From Agromyces atrinae (GTDB taxonomy: Bacteria; Actinomycetota; Actinomycetes; Actinomycetales; Microbacteriaceae), in assembly GCF_013407835.1 (NCBI RefSeq), contig NZ_JACCBI010000001.1:1674001-1738000 (forward strand): a stretch of 64,000 nucleotides of DNA, in the 5' to 3' direction. Under the pieces are notes generated by a model. That model was given only the letters and a program-made list of their open reading frames with translations. It ran no database searches and had not been told where the DNA came from. Below are positions 8,582-16,679 of the stretch, one piece after another. Each line of letters starts with the position of its first letter. Positions within the stretch are counted from its first letter, which is position 1. The translations under genes were made by a program, and so were the position numbers.

Positions 8582-9538
8582 TCAGAACCTCACGCCGCCG
8601 GCGGCGAGGCCGGAACGCCAGTACCGCTGCAGCGAGACGAACACGATGATGATCGGGATGATCGAGATGAGCGCGCCGATGACGACGAGCGTCTGCAGAC
8701 CCGGGATCGTGATCGACGCCTGGCTCCAGCCGCTGAGACCCACCGTGACGGGCATGAGTCGGGCGTCGCTGATCACGAGGAGCGGCAGCATGAAGTTGTT
8801 CCAGCTGCCGATGAACGCGAACAGCAGGATCGTCACGCCGCCGGGGCTCAGGAGCTTGAGCGCGATCGAGAAGAACGCTCGCGCCTCGCTCGCACCGTCG
8901 AGACGTGCCGCCTCGAGGAGCTCCAGGGGAACCGCCTGCTGGGCGAACACGAACGCGAGCAGCACGCCGAACGGGTACGCGAGGCTCGGCAGGAGGACGC
9001 CGAGGATCGTGTTGTTCATGCCGAGCTCGACGAGCAGCAGGTACGTCGGCTGCGCGAGCACCGTCTGCGGGATGAGCATGCTGCCGAGGACGGCGGCGAT
9101 GACGACGCTCCGGCCGCGGAAGCGGTACATCGCGAGGGCGTACCCCGAGATGAGGCTGATGAACGTCATGAGCACCGAGCCGAGGCCCGAGTAGATGAGC
9201 GAGTTGCCCATCCACCGCCAGAAGATGCCGTTGTCGTACGTCGAGAGCTTCTGCAGGTTCTCGAAGAAGTTCATGTCGGCGAACAGGAAGCCCGGCGTGC
9301 CGAACAGGTCGGTCGTCGTCTTCGTGGAGGCGACCACGAGCCAGTAGACCGGCACGAGGAAGTACAGCGTGATCGCGATCATGAAGACCCACGTCGCGAT
9401 GCGCGCGGCGAGGCTCGGCCGCTCACCCTCGGCGTAGACGGTCGACGCCTTCGGCTTCCGACCGTTCTTCAGGGACATGACCTTCTCGGGGTCTGCCGGA
9501 GCCGTCGCGACGGGGATCTGCGTGGGTATCTGCGTCAT
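8582..9538 (-). CDS. Carbohydrate ABC transporter permease, MalG type
   Basis: A 318-residue inner-membrane protein with about six transmembrane helices. The cytoplasmic EAA loop EAARLDGASEARAFFSIALK near residue 220 docks the ATPase. It ends with LQRYWRSGLAAGGVRF, the usual tail of CUT1 second permeases. With the upstream permease and binding protein it forms a sugar importer for, by context, xyloglucan oligosaccharides. Its ATG overlaps the previous stop codon (ATGA). No ATPase gene is nearby, so a shared MsiK-type ATPase encoded elsewhere probably serves it. Confidence 0.92.
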   Translation of the reverse strand: MTQIPTQIPVATAPADPEKVMSLKNGRKPKASTVYAEGERPSLAARIATWVFMIAITLYFLVPVYWLVVASTKTTTDLFGTPGFLFADMNFFENLQKLSTYDNGIFWRWMGNSLIYSGLGSVLMTFISLISGYALAMYRFRGRSVVIAAVLGSMLIPQTVLAQPTYLLLVELGMNNTILGVLLPSLAYPFGVLLAFVFAQQAVPLELLEAARLDGASEARAFFSIALKLLSPGGVTILLFAFIGSWNNFMLPLLVISDARLMPVTVGLSGWSQASITIPGLQTLVVIGALISIIPIIIVFVSLQRYWRSGLAAGGVRF

Positions 9539-10497
9539 GATGCGGCTCCCCGCTTGCGGTTGGACAGCGCCGAGACGACGACCGACAGGACGAACGTCAC
9601 GACGCCGATGAGGATCGCCATCGCGGAGCCCATGTTGATGTCGCCGCCGAGGGTGGTCGCCTGGAAGACGGCCATGTTGGGCGTGTAGTTGCCCGAGATG
9701 TTCGACGTCACGGAGCGCATCGTCATCGGCTCGTTGAAGAGCTGGAGCGTTCCGATGATCGAGAAGAGGGTCGTGAGGATGAGCGCGGGGAAGATCATCG
9801 GCACCTTGATCTGCATCGCGGTGCGGAACTCGCCCGCGCCGTCGATGCGAGCCGCCTCGTACATCTCACGCGGCACGGTCTGCAGCGACGAGAAGAGGAT
9901 GATCATGTTGACGCCCGTGACCGACCAGACCGAGACGTTCGCGATCGACCACAGCACGGTGCCCGGCGCGAGGAAGTCGGCGCTGATGCCGATGGACGCG
10001 AGGCCCTCGACGATCGGGCTGACCTTCGGCTGGTAGAGGAAGCCCCAGATGAGGGCCGCGACGACGCTCGGCACGGCGTAGGGCAGGAAGACGCTCAGCT
10101 GGAAGAAGCGCTTCCACTTCGTCACGGCCGAGTCGAAGAGGAGGGCGAGCACGAGCGAGAGCCCGAGCATGACCGGCACCTGCACGATGCCGAAGAGGAA
10201 GACCCGTCCGAAGCTCTCGAGGAACGCGCTGTTGGCGAGCGCGCGCTCGTAGTTCTGGAACCACACGAAGACGGGGTCGTTGGAGCCGCCGAAACCCAGT
10301 CCGCTGCGTTCGACCTGGAAGAAGCTCGTGTAGAGCGCGACCACGATCGGGAGCACGAGGAAGACGAGGAAGAGAAGGATGAACGGAGCGAGGAAGACGT
10401 AGGGAGCGATGCGGACTCCCCCGCCGCCGACTTTACGTCGACGGCGGGGAGTCTGATCGCCCACTCGGGTTCCCTGAGTGAGCGGCGCGGCGGTCAT
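9535..10497 (-). CDS. Carbohydrate ABC transporter permease, MalF type
   Basis: A 320-residue integral membrane protein of the CUT1 family. It has a basic cytoplasmic N-terminus (TPRRRRKVGGG), a first helix APYVFLAPFILLFLVFLVLP, and the EAA loop EAARIDGAGEFRTAMQIKVP near residue 215. It pairs with the next gene to form the translocation channel. The ATG at 10497 overlaps the binding-protein stop (ATGA), so all three importer genes are translationally coupled. Longer in-frame reading upstream would run inside the binding-protein gene and is not a plausible start. Confidence 0.92.
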   Translation of the reverse strand: MTAAPLTQGTRVGDQTPRRRRKVGGGGVRIAPYVFLAPFILLFLVFLVLPIVVALYTSFFQVERSGLGFGGSNDPVFVWFQNYERALANSAFLESFGRVFLFGIVQVPVMLGLSLVLALLFDSAVTKWKRFFQLSVFLPYAVPSVVAALIWGFLYQPKVSPIVEGLASIGISADFLAPGTVLWSIANVSVWSVTGVNMIILFSSLQTVPREMYEAARIDGAGEFRTAMQIKVPMIFPALILTTLFSIIGTLQLFNEPMTMRSVTSNISGNYTPNMAVFQATTLGGDINMGSAMAILIGVVTFVLSVVVSALSNRKRGAAS

Positions 10498-11792
10498 CGC
10501 ACGTTCAATCCCATGTCGGTCAGGATGCCGACGGTCTGGGTCTGAACCGAAGCGAGGGCTTCGGCGAAGGTCGAGTTGCCGTTGGCGACCTGGGCGAAGG
10601 CGTCCTTCAGGGCGTCCTGCGTGAGGTCGTAGTTCGGGCCGTCGACCCACGTGTTCGGCACCTTCTGTGCTGCATCGGCGAAGACCTCGTTGATGACCTG
10701 GCCGCCGAAGTATTCCTCCTCCGAGAGCAGCACGTCGCTCTCGAGGCCCGTGATGGCGGTCGGGAAGAGACCGCCCTCACCGATGAGGATCTCGAGCGAC
10801 TCCGGCGAGCTGTTGAGCCACGTGATGAACTCGACGGCCTGCTCGACGTTCTCGGTTCCCGCGGGGACCACGTCGACGCTTCCGCCGGTCTCACCGGCGG
10901 CGTCGCTGTCGGGGAAGGTCGGGGTCGGAGCGACGCTCCACAGGCCCGACAGGCCTCCGGCGTTCTCCTCGAGGAGGGCCGGGAACCAGGCGGCGTAGTT
11001 GATCGACGCGATCGTTCCCGCGTTGATCTCGGCCCAGTACTCGGGCGTCCACATGTCGATGACCTTGACGAGGTCTTCGTCGAGGAGCGTCTGCCAGATC
11101 GCGGCGACCTCCTGGCTCTGCTGGTTGTCGACCTCGACGGTCCACGCGTCGCCGTCGATCGTGTTCCAGGTGCCGCCGTTCTGCCACACCTGCTCGAGCC
11201 AGAGGCCCGTCTCGTTGGGCGAGAACTGCGCGATGTAGACGTTCGGGTCGGCGGCCTTGAGCGCACGAGCGGCGTCGAGGTACTCGGCCCACGTCGTCGG
11301 CACGGCGACGCCGTACTTCTCGAAGATGTCGGAACGGTAGAGCAGGCCGGTGGGGCCCGAGTCCTGCGGCACGGCGTAGACGGCGCCGTCGAAGCTCACG
11401 CCACCCCACGAGCTCTCGGTGAACTCGTCGCCGAGGTCGCCGACGTAGTCGGTGATGTCGGTGAGGCGGTTGTTGACGATGTGACCCGCGAGCGAGTGGA
11501 TCGACATCTGCACGACGTCGGGTGCCGTTCCGGCGTCGATCGCCGGCGGAACCTTCGCGCCGTCGTCACCCGTCATACGGAAGAAGTCGACCTGGATGTC
11601 GGGGTTCTCGGCGTTCCACGCCTCGACGGCGGACTCGAGCCCGGTGGCCCAGCCCCAGAACTCGAGCGTGACGGGGCCGTCGGCGGAGGTGTCAGCGGGA
11701 CCGGTGGAGCATCCCGCGAGGAGCAGGGCCGACGTCGCCGCTGCAGCGAGTGTCGGGACGAACCACTTCTTCGTGCGTTTCCGTGCCATCAT
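10494..11792 (-). CDS. Sugar-binding lipoprotein of ABC importer (CUT1 family)
   Basis: A 432-residue extracytoplasmic binding protein (family 1, maltose-binding-like). The N-terminus is a lipoprotein signal: basic MMARKRTKK, hydrophobic core, lipobox LLAGC with Cys28. The mature part carries the typical VTLEFWGWATG start and the VPQDSGPTGLLYRSDIFEKY hinge region. It lies directly between two xyloglucan-type glycosidase sets, so a galactosylated or fucosylated xyloglucan oligosaccharide is the likely ligand. Three ATGs (11798, 11792, 11789) are possible; 11792 is chosen because AAAGG sits 6 nt upstream. A small stem (GCCACC/GGTGGC, 11813-11834) lies in its leader. Confidence 0.9.
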   Translation of the reverse strand: MMARKRTKKWFVPTLAAAATSALLLAGCSTGPADTSADGPVTLEFWGWATGLESAVEAWNAENPDIQVDFFRMTGDDGAKVPPAIDAGTAPDVVQMSIHSLAGHIVNNRLTDITDYVGDLGDEFTESSWGGVSFDGAVYAVPQDSGPTGLLYRSDIFEKYGVAVPTTWAEYLDAARALKAADPNVYIAQFSPNETGLWLEQVWQNGGTWNTIDGDAWTVEVDNQQSQEVAAIWQTLLDEDLVKVIDMWTPEYWAEINAGTIASINYAAWFPALLEENAGGLSGLWSVAPTPTFPDSDAAGETGGSVDVVPAGTENVEQAVEFITWLNSSPESLEILIGEGGLFPTAITGLESDVLLSEEEYFGGQVINEVFADAAQKVPNTWVDGPNYDLTQDALKDAFAQVANGNSTFAEALASVQTQTVGILTDMGLNVR

Positions 11793-11863
11793 TGGCATCC
11801 TTTCTTTGGCGAGCCACCGGAGTGGCCGGGTGGCGAGCCCTCTCGGGTGCGCCGGTTCAGGGC

Positions 11864-13918
11864 TTACGCGCGGGGCGCGCGGGCCTCGGTCTCTTCTCGG
11901 ACGACGAGCCAGCCGTGGGGCGGGATCGTCGTGGCACCCGCGAGGCGGGTACCCGTGAGAACGTCCTCGCCCGACACGTCGAGCGTGCGTGGCGAATCGG
12001 TGTGATTGATCAGGAACAGGTGCGTTCCGTGTGCGCCGACGCGGCGTACGGCCTCGAGGCCGTCTCCCGCGTCGGGGTGGTCGCGCGTGATGCCGGCCGC
12101 CTCGGCGATGCGGGCGAGGTGACGGCGGAGGTCGCCGGCACTCAGCCGCGTCGAGAGGTAGTGCACGACGCCGTCGCCGACATCGGTGCGCGTGATCGCG
12201 GGGCGACCCGCGAGCGGACCGGACGCGTAGTCGGCGATGCTCTCGGCACCGCGCAGCTGCACGTCCTCCGACCATGCCTCGCCGACGGAGCCGTCGGTGA
12301 GGGCGATCGTCTCGTCGGGAGCGAGCGGGTGGTGCTCCTCGACACGGATGCCGGCGAGCGACGCGAACGCTCCGCTGAAGCCGCCGAGGCGAACCGAGAG
12401 GTTCTCGTCGGTCGAGCCCGCCGTGTACCAGAAGGCGACGTGGCCGCCGTTCTCCGCGAACTCTGTGAGGGCGTCGGCCTCGGCGTCGGATGCCGCGAAC
12501 TTGCTCGGGACGAGCACGACGTCGTAGCCGCTCAGGTCGGCGTCGAGTCGCACGACGTCGGCGTTGATGCCCTCCCACCAGAGCGCGCGGTGCGCGGCTC
12601 GCACGGCGGGCAGGAACGCGAGGTCGTCCGACGGCAGGGCGCGCGTCTCGACCGACCACCACGAGTCGGCGTCCCAGACGATCGCCACACGGTTCTCGTT
12701 CACACGGACATCCGTCGCCGGTTCGGCGAGCTCGCCGAGCTGCTCGAGGAGGCGTCCGAGGTCGACGATCTCGCGGAAGACCCGCGAGTCCTCGCCCGCG
12801 TGCGGCACCATCGGCGAGTGGAAGAACTCCGCGCCCGTGCGCGGCGAGCGCCACTGGAAGAAGAGGGAGCCCGTCGCGCCCTTCGCGAGGTACTGCACGG
12901 TGTTGCGGGCGAGACGACCGGGTTCCTTGGCGAACAGGCGCGCCTGGGCGTAGTCGTAGATGAGGCTCGTCGCCTGCTCCATGAGCACCCACGGCCGCCC
13001 GCCGTTGAACGACCGGGCGAGATCGGCGCCGAACGAGACGTGCGTCTCGCCCTCGATGTCGCGCGCGCTCGGGTAGTGGTCGATCGAGACGACGTCGAGC
13101 TCGGCCGCGAAGTCCCACTGGTCGATGTGGTTCCACGTCGGCAGCATGAAGTTCGTCGTGACGGGCACGCCGGGGCTCACGGCGCGCACGATCTCGGCCT
13201 GCTCGATGAGGCACTCGAGCAGCTGGTCGGCGCTGAATCGCTTGAAGTCGAGGGCGTGCACGGGGTTCGGCAGGTACTGAGTCGCCTGCGGGGCGTGGAT
13301 CTCGTCCCACGCGCCGTAGCCCTGCGACCAGAAGCCCGAGTTCCACGTGTGGTTGAGCGTCTCGAGGTCGCCGTAGCGCTCTCGCAGCCAGATGCGGAAC
13401 GCGGCATCCGTCACCGGGCCGTACGAGACGGTGCCGTACTCGTTGTGCAGGTGCCACATCGCGAGTGCGGGGTGGTCGCCGTAGCGCTCGGCGAGCACAC
13501 GCGTGATGCGTCGGGCGAGGCGGCGGTAGTCGGCCGAGGCCGGGTTATAGGTGTCGCGGCTGCCGTGCATGAGGCGCACGCCCTCGCGCGTGACGGGCAG
13601 GGCGTCGGGGTACGCGAGGCTCATCCACGGCGGGGGCGACGCGGTCGGGGTCGCGAGCACGACGTGGATGCCGTTGGCCGCCATGAGGTCCATGACCTCG
13701 TCGAGCCACTCGAACGTGTACTCGCCCTCACGCGGTTCGAGCGACGACCATGCGAAGACGCCGACGGTCACGGTGTTGACGCGCGCCTCGCGCATGAGTC
13801 GCACGTCGTCGGCCCAGACCTCGCGCGGCCACTGCTCGGGGTTGTAGTCGCCGCCGTAGACGAGGCGCGACCCCCACGCGGGCAGCTCGCCGTGTCGAAG
13901 CGTTTCGATAGTTGACAT
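11864..13918 (-). CDS. GH42 beta-galactosidase (xyloglucan locus)
   Basis: A 684-residue GH42 enzyme. The N-terminal signature YGGDYNPEQWPREVWADDVRL is near residue 21. The acid/base Glu160 lies in WHLHNEYG and the nucleophile Glu314 in PWVLMEQATS, followed by the trimerisation and C-terminal beta domains. It hydrolyses terminal beta-galactosides in the cytosol; within this operon it would remove galactose 1,2-linked to xylose after defucosylation by GH95. The start ATGTCAACTATCG at 13918 is only 20 nt after the lacI stop, so co-transcription is likely. Codons 4-9 contain an operator-like palindrome. Another GH42 lies at 43584. Confidence 0.92.
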   Translation of the reverse strand: MSTIETLRHGELPAWGSRLVYGGDYNPEQWPREVWADDVRLMREARVNTVTVGVFAWSSLEPREGEYTFEWLDEVMDLMAANGIHVVLATPTASPPPWMSLAYPDALPVTREGVRLMHGSRDTYNPASADYRRLARRITRVLAERYGDHPALAMWHLHNEYGTVSYGPVTDAAFRIWLRERYGDLETLNHTWNSGFWSQGYGAWDEIHAPQATQYLPNPVHALDFKRFSADQLLECLIEQAEIVRAVSPGVPVTTNFMLPTWNHIDQWDFAAELDVVSIDHYPSARDIEGETHVSFGADLARSFNGGRPWVLMEQATSLIYDYAQARLFAKEPGRLARNTVQYLAKGATGSLFFQWRSPRTGAEFFHSPMVPHAGEDSRVFREIVDLGRLLEQLGELAEPATDVRVNENRVAIVWDADSWWSVETRALPSDDLAFLPAVRAAHRALWWEGINADVVRLDADLSGYDVVLVPSKFAASDAEADALTEFAENGGHVAFWYTAGSTDENLSVRLGGFSGAFASLAGIRVEEHHPLAPDETIALTDGSVGEAWSEDVQLRGAESIADYASGPLAGRPAITRTDVGDGVVHYLSTRLSAGDLRRHLARIAEAAGITRDHPDAGDGLEAVRRVGAHGTHLFLINHTDSPRTLDVSGEDVLTGTRLAGATTIPPHGWLVVREETEARAPRA
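13895..13908. promoter_or_regulatory. LacI-type operator-like palindrome inside GH42 codons 4-9
   Basis: TCGAAGCGTTTCGA is a palindrome with one mismatch and a central CG. Its right half, GTTTCGA, is the same as in the operator at 15122. It could be a secondary operator or roadblock for the adjacent LacI protein. Because it is coding sequence, chance is possible. Confidence 0.4.
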
Positions 13919-13938
13919 GCGGGTCCTTGGTCGGTCGA

Positions 13939-15069
13939 TCAGAGGGCGGGGGTGAGGTCGGAGGTCGCAGTGGCTGCCGGTGCGGCGGCGGTCGCGGGGG
14001 CCGCGGGCGTTGCGGGCGTCGCGGGGGCCGCGGGCAGCACCGGTGTCGCCGGCAGTGCGGGCGCCGCCGCCGGGGCGACCGACCCGAAGGCGCGGTACTC
14101 GGGCGCGACGAGTTCGATGCGCGGTGCGGCATCCCCCTCGAGGGCGCGAACGAGGTAGTCGACGGCGGCCTCGCACGACGGCGGGGCGAGCAGGGGGATG
14201 ACGTCGAGCGGCGGATCGAGCCGCGTGGTGTCGAAGGTCGAGGCGACCGTCACGACGGAGACGTCACCCGGAACCGAGAGCCCGCGCTCGCGCAGCAGGT
14301 CGAGCATCGTCGTCTGCACCGACTCCTGGCAGTGCAAGAGCAGCGCCGTCGGGGCATCGGGCCCGTCGAAGAGCTCGGCAGTCGCGGCGCGCACCGAGGG
14401 GCTCGAGGTGTCGGGCGTCACGACGACGGGCTCGAGTCCGCGTTCCCGCATGCGGGCGAGGTAGCCGTCGCGGAGGCGAAGGGGGAAGTTCGAGCCGCGG
14501 TCGTAGATCTCCTGCGGGTGGCCGACGAGGGCGATACGCCGGTGACCGACATCCGCGAGCCGGTCCACGGCGAGAGCCGCGGCAGCCTCGAAGTCGAGGT
14601 CGACGCAGTAGAGGCCGTCGGGGTCGTCGGGGATTCCGATGAGGGCCGACGGCACACCGAGCTCGCGCACGAGGGCGACGCGCTCGTCGTGCACCGAGAC
14701 GTCGAGCACGATGATGCCGTCGACGAGACGGCTCGAGGCGACGCGGCGGAGGCCCTTCGTCGCTTCGTCCTCGGTGAGCAGCAGGATGTCGTAGTCATGG
14801 CGCCGCGCGGCCGTGGCGACGGCGAGCACGAACGTCATGTGCGCCGGGGCGTAGGTGTCTTCGCGGAGCGGCGCGGTGAGCGCGAGGATGCGCGTGCGGG
14901 TCCCGGCGAGCATGCGGCCGGCAGCGTTCGGCTGGTAGCCGAGACTGCGGGCGGCCTCTTCGACCCGGCGTCGCGTCGACTCGGCGATCGACCGCTTGCC
15001 GCTGAGGGCGTACGAGACCGTCGAGATCGAGACCCCGGCAGCACGGGCGACGTCATGGATGTTGGCCAT
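13939..15069 (-). CDS. LacI-family regulator of the xyloglucan locus
   Basis: A 376-residue repressor. The N-terminal helix-turn-helix is NIHDVARAAGVSISTVSYAL, followed by the hinge YQPNAAGRMLAG and a periplasmic-binding-protein-like effector domain (VDGIIVLDVSV, VDRLADVGHRRIALVG). The last roughly 45 residues are an unusual Ala/Pro/Thr tail (repeated PATPAAPA units) not needed by the fold. The start at 15069 follows a GAGGGAG site; an upstream in-frame ATG at 15114 is less likely. It is first in the minus-strand operon and has a near-perfect operator downstream of its promoter, implying autoregulation and control of import and hydrolysis. Confidence 0.9.
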   Translation of the reverse strand: MANIHDVARAAGVSISTVSYALSGKRSIAESTRRRVEEAARSLGYQPNAAGRMLAGTRTRILALTAPLREDTYAPAHMTFVLAVATAARRHDYDILLLTEDEATKGLRRVASSRLVDGIIVLDVSVHDERVALVRELGVPSALIGIPDDPDGLYCVDLDFEAAAALAVDRLADVGHRRIALVGHPQEIYDRGSNFPLRLRDGYLARMRERGLEPVVVTPDTSSPSVRAATAELFDGPDAPTALLLHCQESVQTTMLDLLRERGLSVPGDVSVVTVASTFDTTRLDPPLDVIPLLAPPSCEAAVDYLVRALEGDAAPRIELVAPEYRAFGSVAPAAAPALPATPVLPAAPATPATPAAPATAAAPAATATSDLTPAL

Positions 15070-15121
15070 CGGCGACTCCCTCGTCTCGTGCTGCTCGGTG
15101 CTTGTCACTGTCATCCGCTCG

Positions 15122-15141
15122 CTGTCTAAACGTTTCGACAG
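15122..15141. promoter_or_regulatory. LacI operator upstream of the xyloglucan operon
   Basis: CTGTCTAAACGTTTCGACAG is a 20-nt palindrome with a central CG and a single mismatched pair, the usual shape of LacI-family operators. It lies 53 nt upstream of the lacI start and just downstream of the -10 box at 15156-15161, a good position to block transcription. Confidence 0.75.
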
Positions 15142-15155
15142 GGGCGACGGACAGC

Positions 15156-15184
15156 ACGCTACGTCAGCGGCGCTCCGTTTGCAA
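15156..15184 (-). promoter_or_regulatory. Promoter of the lacI-GH42-ABC-GH95-GH31 operon
   Basis: On the minus strand, TTGCAA (15184-15179) and TAGCGT (15161-15156) are separated by exactly 17 nt, a good sigma-70/SigA-like promoter. The inferred start of transcription falls just before the LacI operator. The leader to the lacI ATG is roughly 80 nt. Confidence 0.6.
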
Positions 15185-15267
15185 CCCTTATGTATCAAGG
15201 GTCAACAAATCGTGATGCACGAAAAGCTGGGGTGCACTTGGATTCGCGACGATTCGGTGGCACTATG

Positions 15268-15283
15268 TTGTTAGTCAGAACAA
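15268..15283. promoter_or_regulatory. Inverted repeat in the xylA promoter, candidate ROK operator
   Basis: TTGTTAGTCAGAACAA has perfect 5-nt ends (TTGTT/AACAA) around a 6-nt spacer and lies 26 nt before the xylA start. The first 13 nt match the site in front of the ROK gene (3641) as TTGTTRGTCWGAM. It is well placed to control xylA-xylB in response to xylose. Confidence 0.5.
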
Positions 15284-15308
15284 AACCACCGACGATGCTG
15301 GAGCACGC

Positions 15309-16499
15309 ATGAGCCTCACCCCCACCCGCGCCGACAAGTTCTCCTTCGGCCTCTGGACCATCGGCTACAACGGCACCGACCCGTTCGGTGGCCCCACCCG
15401 CCCCGACCTCGATGTCGTGCACGCCGTCGAGAAGATCTCGGAGCTCGGCGCCTACGGCCTCACCTTCCACGACGACGACCTCTTCGCGTTCGGCTCGACC
15501 GACGCCGAGCGTCAGAAGCAGATCGACCGCCTGAAGGGCGCCCTCGAGGCGACCGGCGTCATCGTGCCCATGGTCACGACCAACCTCTTCAGCGCCCCCG
15601 TCTTCAAGGACGGCGGCTTCACGTCGAACGACCGTTCCGTGCGTCGCTTCGCGCTCCGCAAGGTGCTCCGCAACCTCGACCTCGCCGCCGAGCTCGGCGC
15701 GAAGACGTTCGTCATGTGGGGCGGCCGCGAAGGCGCCGAGTACGACGCCGCGAAGGACGTGCGCCAGGCGCTCGAGCGCTACCGCGAGGCCGTGAACCTC
15801 CTCGGCGACTACGTCACCGACAAGGGCTACGACATCCGCTTCGCGATCGAGCCGAAGCCGAACGAGCCCCGCGGCGACATCCTGCTGCCGACCCTCGGCC
15901 ACGCCCTCGCCTTCATCGACTCGCTCGAGCGCCCCGAGCTCGTCGGCGTGAACCCCGAGGTCGGCCACGAGCAGATGGCGGGCCTCAACTTCACCGCAGG
16001 CATCGCTCAGGCGCTGTACCACGGCAAGCTCTTCCACATCGACCTCAACGGCCAGCGCGGGATCAAGTACGACCAGGACCTCGTGTTCGGTCACGGCGAC
16101 CTGCACAACGCGTTCTCGCTCGTCGACCTCCTCGAGAACGGCGGCCCGAACGGCACGCCCGCCTATGACGGCCCCCGTCACTTCGACTACAAGCCGAGCC
16201 GCACCGAAGACGAGTCGGGCGTGTGGGACTCGGTCTCGGCCAACATGCGCACCTACCTCCTCCTCAAGGAGCGCGCCGCGGCCTTCCGGGCCGACCCCGA
16301 GGTGCAGGAAGCCCTCGCGGCCTCGAAGGTGCTCGAGCTCTCCGAGCCGACACTCGGCGCGGCCGAGTCGTACGACGACCTGCTCGGCGACGCCTCGGCC
16401 TACGAGGACTTCGACGCCTCGGCCTACCTCGGCGGCAAGGGCTTCGGCTTCGTGCGTCTGCAGCAGCTCGCGACCGAGCACCTCCTCGGCGCGCGCTGA
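15309..16499 (+). CDS. xylA: Xylose isomerase
   Basis: A 396-residue class I xylose isomerase converting D-xylose to D-xylulose with two divalent metals. Active-site residues fall at or near the usual actinobacterial positions: His54 and Asp57 in TFHDDDLF, the metal-ligand set in [26 protein letters not shown] and [12 protein letters not shown], and the late FDYKP aspartate. A GGAG site precedes the ATG. It is divergent from the xyloglucan operon and followed by xylB, giving xylose released by the alpha-xylosidase a direct route into the pentose phosphate pathway. Confidence 0.97.
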   Translation: MSLTPTRADKFSFGLWTIGYNGTDPFGGPTRPDLDVVHAVEKISELGAYGLTFHDDDLFAFGSTDAERQKQIDRLKGALEATGVIVPMVTTNLFSAPVFKDGGFTSNDRSVRRFALRKVLRNLDLAAELGAKTFVMWGGREGAEYDAAKDVRQALERYREAVNLLGDYVTDKGYDIRFAIEPKPNEPRGDILLPTLGHALAFIDSLERPELVGVNPEVGHEQMAGLNFTAGIAQALYHGKLFHIDLNGQRGIKYDQDLVFGHGDLHNAFSLVDLLENGGPNGTPAYDGPRHFDYKPSRTEDESGVWDSVSANMRTYLLLKERAAAFRADPEVQEALAASKVLELSEPTLGAAESYDDLLGDASAYEDFDASAYLGGKGFGFVRLQQLATEHLLGAR

Positions 16500-16550
16500 C
16501 CCGCATCCCCCTCCCCTCGCACCCTCTCTCCCCCTCCTCACTCCTCCCCT

Positions 16551-16637
16551 GTTCGCAATTCAGGTCCGCACTCGTGTCGCGGCTCCGGTCGGCCACTCGG
16601 CCCGGGCGACACGCCGCTCCCGACCTGAATTGCGAAC
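16551..16637. repeat. Long intergenic palindrome between xylA and xylB
   Basis: Perfect 16-nt outer arms (GTTCGCAATTCAGGTC at 16551-16566, complement at 16622-16637) enclose a second pair GTGTCGC/GCGACAC (16574-16580, 16606-16612). The total length is 87 nt. It may act as a hairpin that stabilises the xylA mRNA or reduces read-through into xylB. Its sequence is unrelated to the 61-nt family. Confidence 0.85.
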
Positions 16638-16679
16638 GGGAGCGAGGGGGATGACGGGCCGACAACGAACGGAATCGCC

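Noticed and set aside
10494..13457. A 987-codon frame that reads through GH42 into the binding-protein gene
   Set aside because: Only its last 432 residues (from 11792) look like a protein, starting with a lipoprotein signal. The upstream part is the wrong frame of the GH42 gene.
11750..13915. A 721-codon plus-strand frame opposite the GH42 and binding-protein genes, and similar ones at 7697-9688 and 43575-45722
   Set aside because: All lie antisense to well-supported genes, cross several gene borders and show no recognisable domain.
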